NCBI RefSeq assembly: GCF_002934665.1
Contig: NZ_NIRS01000009.1
Span: forward strand, 62,001 to 126,000
DNA: 64,000 nt
Direction: 5' to 3'
DNA from: Pseudomonas laurylsulfatiphila
GTDB taxonomy: Bacteria > Pseudomonadota > Gammaproteobacteria > Pseudomonadales > Pseudomonadaceae
Under the pieces are notes generated by a model, which made no database searches, was not told the DNA's origin, and was given only the letters and a program-made list of their open reading frames with translations. A program made the position numbers and the translations under genes. Positions 60,400 to 64,000 of the stretch are shown here, piece by piece; within the stretch, counting starts at the first letter, position 1, and every line of letters starts with the position of its first letter.

Positions 60400-61557
60400 A
60401 TGAACATCACCACCTTTGCCAAACGCCTGTTCCTGTTAGTCCCGCTGCTCCTCTCACCTGCCGCTTTCGCGGCCGAGATGATGCCGTCGCCACCACAATT
60501 GGCCGCCAAGGCCTACGTGCTCATGGATGCCAGCAGCGGCAACGTGCTGGTCGAGAACAACGGTGATCAGCGTCTGCCACCGGCCAGCCTGACCAAGCTG
60601 ATGACCGCGTACATTGCGACCCTGGAAATCCGTCGTGGCCAGATCGGTGAAAACGACCCGGTGACCGTCAGCGAGAACGCCTGGCGCACCGGTGGTTCGC
60701 GGATGTTCATCAAAGTGGGCTCGCAAGTCACCGTCAGCGACCTGCTGCACGGCATCATCATCCAGTCGGGCAACGACGCCAGTGTCGCGCTCTCCGAGCA
60801 CATCGCCGGTAGCGAAGACGCCTTCGCCGACCTGATGAACAAGACCGTCGCCGATCTGGGCATGACCAATACCCACTTCATGAACCCGACCGGCCTGCCG
60901 AACCCTGAGCACTATTCGTCGGCTCACGACATGGCTGTGCTGGCCCGTGCGATCATCCACGAAGACCCGGCTCACTACGCGATCTACTCGCAGAAAGAGT
61001 TCTTCTGGAATGGCATCAAGCAACCCAACCGTAACCTGCTGCTGTGGCGCGACAAGACTGTCGACGGCCTGAAGACCGGCCACACCGACGAAGCCGGCTA
61101 CTGCATGGTGTCTTCGGCCGTACGTGATGGCATGCGCCTGATCGCCGTGGTGTTCGGCACCAACAGCGAAGTGGCCCGTGCCGCCGAAACCCAGAAGCTG
61201 CTGACCTACGGTTTCCGTTTCTTTGAAACCCAGACTTTCTACCAGAAGGGTACCGAGCTGGCTCAGGCTCCGGTCTGGAAAGGCGCCACCAACCAGGTCA
61301 AGGCCGGTCTGGCTGAAGACCTGACCATGACCCTGCCAAAAGGCCAGCTGAAAAAGCTCGCCGCCAGCATGACCATGAACCCGCAACTGGTTGCACCAAT
61401 CGCCAAGGGTGACGTGATCGGTAAAGTCGAAGTCAAACTGGAAGACAAGGTGGTGCACAGCGCCGACCTGATCGCTCTGGATGGCGTCGAAGAGGGTGGT
61501 ATCTTCCGTCGCATGTGGGATAGCATCCGTCTATTCTTCTACGGCTTGTTCAACTGA
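60400..61557 (+). CDS. dacC: D-alanyl-D-alanine carboxypeptidase (PBP5/6 type)
   Basis: 385 residues. Signal peptide ends AAFAAEM. Motifs SLTK (S63, K66), SGN (IIQSGNDASVAL) and KTG (LKTGHTDEAG), plus a C-terminal beta domain and amphipathic anchor (WDSIRLFFYGLF). It trims pentapeptide stems. The 185-base upstream gap holds its promoter; a weak hairpin follows. Confidence 0.95.
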   Translation: MNITTFAKRLFLLVPLLLSPAAFAAEMMPSPPQLAAKAYVLMDASSGNVLVENNGDQRLPPASLTKLMTAYIATLEIRRGQIGENDPVTVSENAWRTGGSRMFIKVGSQVTVSDLLHGIIIQSGNDASVALSEHIAGSEDAFADLMNKTVADLGMTNTHFMNPTGLPNPEHYSSAHDMAVLARAIIHEDPAHYAIYSQKEFFWNGIKQPNRNLLLWRDKTVDGLKTGHTDEAGYCMVSSAVRDGMRLIAVVFGTNSEVARAAETQKLLTYGFRFFETQTFYQKGTELAQAPVWKGATNQVKAGLAEDLTMTLPKGQLKKLAASMTMNPQLVAPIAKGDVIGKVEVKLEDKVVHSADLIALDGVEEGGIFRRMWDSIRLFFYGLFN

Positions 61558-61574
61558 TAGTGTGCTCCTGCAGG

Positions 61575-61603
61575 GCCCCGTGCTGATCCGGCGCGGGGCT
61601 TTG
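61575..61603 (+). terminator. hairpin after dacC
   Basis: GCCCCG and CGGGGC (61575-61580, 61594-61599) form a stem followed by TTT. It is a modest terminator about 20 bases past the dacC stop. Confidence 0.5.
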
Positions 61604-61640
61604 CCGTCGCCACGGCTTACGCTTACGAGGCCGTTACGCC

Positions 61641-61916
61641 ATGACCGATACCGAAGTAAAGGCGCCAAAGATCGAATTCCCTGCCAATGATTATCCAGTC
61701 AAGGTGATCAGCGACACGGGTGTGGGCAATAAGGACAGAATCATCGACATCGTCAGCAAGCACGCCAAGATCAACGACGAGCGTATTGACGAGCGCCAGA
61801 GCAGCAACGGCAAATACACCACCATTCAGTTGCACATCGTCGCGACCGACCAGGACCAGCTGTACAACATCAACAGCGAACTGCGGGCCACCGGTTTCGT
61901 GCACATGGTGTTGTGA
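61641..61916 (+). CDS. ybeD: YbeD/DUF493 family regulatory protein
   Basis: 91 residues. EFPANDYPVKVISDTG opens the ACT-like fold; RQSSNGKYTTIQLHIVATDQDQLY follows. YbeD-like proteins sit between dacA and lipB in many gamma-proteobacteria. Its stop overlaps the lipB start region. Role probably allosteric; unproven. Confidence 0.93.
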   Translation: MTDTEVKAPKIEFPANDYPVKVISDTGVGNKDRIIDIVSKHAKINDERIDERQSSNGKYTTIQLHIVATDQDQLYNINSELRATGFVHMVL

Positions 61917-62563
61917 TGTCCGGCACGCTGGGCTTTCGCGAGCTCGGCCAGATGGCTTACGAGCCGGTCTGGCATGCCATGCAACGCTTTACCAACGAAC
62001 GCGGCACCGATGTTGCCGACGAGGTCTGGCTGGTGGAGCACCCGGCAGTGTTCACCCAGGGCCAGGCCGGCAAGGCCGAACACCTGCTGCTTCCCGGTGA
62101 CATTCCGGTGGTGCAGGTCGATCGTGGGGGGCAGGTGACCTACCACGGCCCCGGCCAGTTGGTGGCTTATCTGTTGCTGGACGTACGCAGGCTCGGGTTT
62201 GGCGTGCGCGATCTGGTTAGCCGGATGGAGCAATGCCTGATCGAGCTGCTGGCCAGTTACGGTGTCACCGCCGCGGCCAAGCCCGATGCACCGGGTGTCT
62301 ACGTCGACGGGGCGAAAATCGCCTCCCTGGGTCTGCGGATCCGCCACGGCTGTTCCTTTCATGGCCTGGCCTTGAACGTGGACATGAACCTGGAACCGTT
62401 TCGACGGATTAATCCCTGCGGCTACGCCGGGCTGGCGATGACCCAGCTGAGCGATCACGCAGGATCGATTGAATTTGCCGAGGTAAGTGCCCGGCTGCGC
62501 GCGCAGCTCGTCAAACACCTCGACTATGCTGAGCAGACGACCCTCACGGGCGGAATCGACTGA
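61916..62563 (+). CDS. lipB: octanoyltransferase LipB
   Basis: 215 residues from the ATG at 61916 (a GTG one codon earlier overlaps the ybeD stop). Catalytic features: VEHPAVFTQGQAGKAEH, VDRGGQVTYHGPGQLVAYLL, the Lys in GAKIASLGLRIRHGCSFHGLAL and the Cys in INPCGYAGLAMTQL. It moves octanoate from ACP to lipoyl domains. Confidence 0.96.
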   Translation: MSGTLGFRELGQMAYEPVWHAMQRFTNERGTDVADEVWLVEHPAVFTQGQAGKAEHLLLPGDIPVVQVDRGGQVTYHGPGQLVAYLLLDVRRLGFGVRDLVSRMEQCLIELLASYGVTAAAKPDAPGVYVDGAKIASLGLRIRHGCSFHGLALNVDMNLEPFRRINPCGYAGLAMTQLSDHAGSIEFAEVSARLRAQLVKHLDYAEQTTLTGGID

Positions 62564-62564
62564 T

Positions 62565-63587
62565 ATGACTACTGATGCAGTGCAAACCATGATCCCGACG
62601 CTCGATGTCACCGAGCGCCCGGCCCCGCGTCCCAAGGTTGAAGCCGGCGTCAAGCTGCGCGGCGCCGAAAAGGTTGCACGCATCCCGGTGAAGATCATTC
62701 CGACCACCGAACTGCCGAAGAAGCCGGACTGGATTCGTGTGCGCATCCCAGTTTCGCCGGAAGTCGACCGCATCAAGGCCCTGCTGCGCAAGCACAAGCT
62801 GCACAGCGTGTGCGAAGAAGCGTCCTGCCCGAACTTGGGCGAGTGCTTCTCGGGCGGCACCGCGACCTTCATGATCATGGGTGACATCTGCACCCGTCGT
62901 TGCCCGTTCTGCGACGTCGGCCACGGCCGTCCGAAGCCACTGGACGTCAACGAACCGGAAAGCCTGGCCATCGCCATCGCCGACCTGCGCCTGAAGTACG
63001 TGGTGATCACCTCGGTGGACCGCGACGACCTGCGCGACGGTGGCGCCCAGCACTTTGCCGATTGCATCCGCGAAATCCGCAAGCTGTCGCCGAACGTGCA
63101 GCTCGAAACCCTGGTTCCGGACTACCGTGGCCGCATGGACATCGCCCTGGAAATCACTGCCGCCGAGCCGCCGGATGTGTTCAACCACAACCTGGAAACC
63201 GTGCCGCGCCTGTACAAGGCTGCGCGTCCGGGCTCTGACTACCAGTGGTCGCTGACCCTGCTGCAACGCTTCAAGCAGATGATGCCGCACATTCCGACCA
63301 AATCCGGGCTGATGCTGGGCCTGGGCGAGACCGACGAAGAAGTCATCGAAGTCATGAAGCGCATGCGCGAGCACGACATCGACATGCTGACCCTGGGCCA
63401 GTACCTGCAACCGTCCCGCAGCCACCTGCCGGTGCAACGCTTCGTGCACCCGGACACCTTCGCCTGGTTCGCCGAGGAAGGCTACAAGATGGGCTTCAAG
63501 AACGTTGCCTCGGGTCCGTTGGTACGCTCCTCGTATCACGCCGACGAGCAGGCCAAGCTGGTCAAGGCCGAGCTGATGTCGTCCTGA
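62565..63587 (+). CDS. lipA: lipoyl synthase
   Basis: 340 residues. Auxiliary cluster CEEASCPNLGEC and radical-SAM cluster C109-x3-C113-x2-C116 (ICTRRCPFC), then TSVDRDDLRDGGAQHFADCI. It inserts two sulfurs into the octanoyl chain made by LipB, one base after lipB stop. Strong terminator follows. Confidence 0.97.
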   Translation: MTTDAVQTMIPTLDVTERPAPRPKVEAGVKLRGAEKVARIPVKIIPTTELPKKPDWIRVRIPVSPEVDRIKALLRKHKLHSVCEEASCPNLGECFSGGTATFMIMGDICTRRCPFCDVGHGRPKPLDVNEPESLAIAIADLRLKYVVITSVDRDDLRDGGAQHFADCIREIRKLSPNVQLETLVPDYRGRMDIALEITAAEPPDVFNHNLETVPRLYKAARPGSDYQWSLTLLQRFKQMMPHIPTKSGLMLGLGETDEEVIEVMKRMREHDIDMLTLGQYLQPSRSHLPVQRFVHPDTFAWFAEEGYKMGFKNVASGPLVRSSYHADEQAKLVKAELMSS

Positions 63588-63603
63588 TCTGCGCACGGAA
63601 ATG

Positions 63604-63644
63604 AAAAACGCCCGCACGGTGTTCAGCCTTGCGGGCGTTTTTTT
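63604..63644 (+). terminator. rho-independent terminator after lipA
   Basis: ACGCCCGCA and TGCGGGCGT flank a 13-base loop and are followed by TTTTTT, about 20 bases past the lipA stop. Confidence 0.92.
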
Positions 63645-63761
63645 GCCCGGCCTACGGCACTGGCCGCTTTTTCCTGCAACCTGCGGGGCAACTGACCCTC
63701 TTCAGTTTGTCCCCGTTCCTGACTACTGTGTGCTGACGTGTTAACGCAGGGAGATTCACGA

Positions 63762-64000
63762 ATGACCGCTCGACCGACCCACACCCTTTGCCCCCATGCT
63801 CCCGTCCCGGCACTGCCGTCGGAAGGCATGATCGGCGTTATCGCACCCGCCGGTCCCGCGACGCTGGACACCGACAAGGCGGTGCAATGGATGTGTGCCC
63901 GAGGTTACTCACTGAAAGTGTTTTCCGGGGTCTACGAGAAAGACGGCTACCTGGCCGGCAGCGACGATGTGCGGCTCAATGACCTGCACGCTGCATTCGC
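63762..64000 (+). CDS. ldcA: LD-carboxypeptidase (S66 family), partial, C-terminus off the right edge
   Basis: The first 79 residues. ATG at 63762 with AGGGAGA upstream. MIGVIAPAGPATLD and the LAGSDDVRLNDLH stretch are hallmarks of the S66 murein LD-carboxypeptidases, which remove the terminal D-Ala from recycled tetrapeptide before Mpl reuses the tripeptide. The catalytic Ser lies beyond the window. Confidence 0.85.
   Translation, partial: MTARPTHTLCPHAPVPALPSEGMIGVIAPAGPATLDTDKAVQWMCARGYSLKVFSGVYEKDGYLAGSDDVRLNDLHAAF

Noticed and set aside
1..64000. CRISPR arrays, tRNA or rRNA genes
   Set aside because: I saw no regularly spaced direct repeats and no tRNA-like or rRNA-like sequence; the repeated elements are inverted REP units.

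Overview
The window is high-GC, densely coded bacterial chromosome. Gene order, short 4-bp overlaps and many REP-type hairpins (GGAGC cores with TAGGAGC or TGGGAGC ends) point to a Pseudomonas of the fluorescens group. From memory, most of the order matches two P. aeruginosa PAO1 blocks (about PA4063-PA4042 and PA4031-PA3996). There is no prophage, IS element, CRISPR array, rRNA or tRNA that I can see. Both ends cut a gene: an ABC ATPase on the left and an LD-carboxypeptidase on the right.

1-4.2 kb holds a zinc-linked ABC ATPase and His-rich DUF2796 protein with a possible Zur operator, a conserved hypothetical, a CnoX/YbbN-type thioredoxin, an ETF-beta-methyltransferase-like enzyme and a YbaY lipoprotein. 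4.3-12.2 kb is a riboflavin supply block: nrdR-ribD-ribC-ribBA(ribBX)-ribH-nusB-thiL-pgpA, a periplasmic binding protein, then the true GTP cyclohydrolase ribA. The GTP cyclohydrolase half of the ribBA product lacks its zinc cysteines, which fits the need for a separate ribA. 12.2-15.1 kb holds a BtuF-like protein and a BtuB-like TonB receptor. 15.2-18.3 kb is dxs-ispA-xseB, the isoprenoid start.

18.6-28.8 kb is a six-gene alpha-2-macroglobulin operon equivalent to magABCDEF. MagD has lost the thioester (GGVEQ in place of GCLEQ). MagC looks like an NlpC/P60-type hydrolase. MagE carries SxxK, SpoIID-like and HExxH motifs. A lone CI/LexA-type S24 repressor follows, with an intact Ser-Lys pair but Pro-Gly where Ala-Gly is expected.

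30.1-33 kb holds ppa, mtfA, a DedA gene and a GNAT gene. 33-40.9 kb is an ethanolamine catabolic cluster: eutBC, eat permease, exaC aldehyde dehydrogenase and the divergent sigma-54 activator eatR. I can read -24/-12 promoters before exaC and before eat, and a palindromic activator site between eatR and exaC. The B12-dependent lyase links back to the B12 uptake genes upstream.

41-48.3 kb holds mpl, ubiX, a YceK-like lipoprotein, a short-chain NAD(P)-binding protein, a remarkable lipoprotein with about 12 MORN repeats fused to a C13 caspase-like peptidase, a MaoC hydratase, an lrgAB pair and a Lon-substrate-binding-domain protein. 48.3-51 kb is a disturbed, partly AT-rich spot. Two small hypothetical genes are separated by decayed 3' ends of both flanking genes (the Lon-domain gene and a DedA-PAP2 fusion), as expected for an old tandem duplication. 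51.2-63.6 kb is housekeeping: alkyladenine glycosylase, proA, nadD, rsfS, rlmH, then the elongation and peptidoglycan genes mrdA-rodA-mltB-rlpA-dac, and ybeD-lipB-lipA for lipoate.
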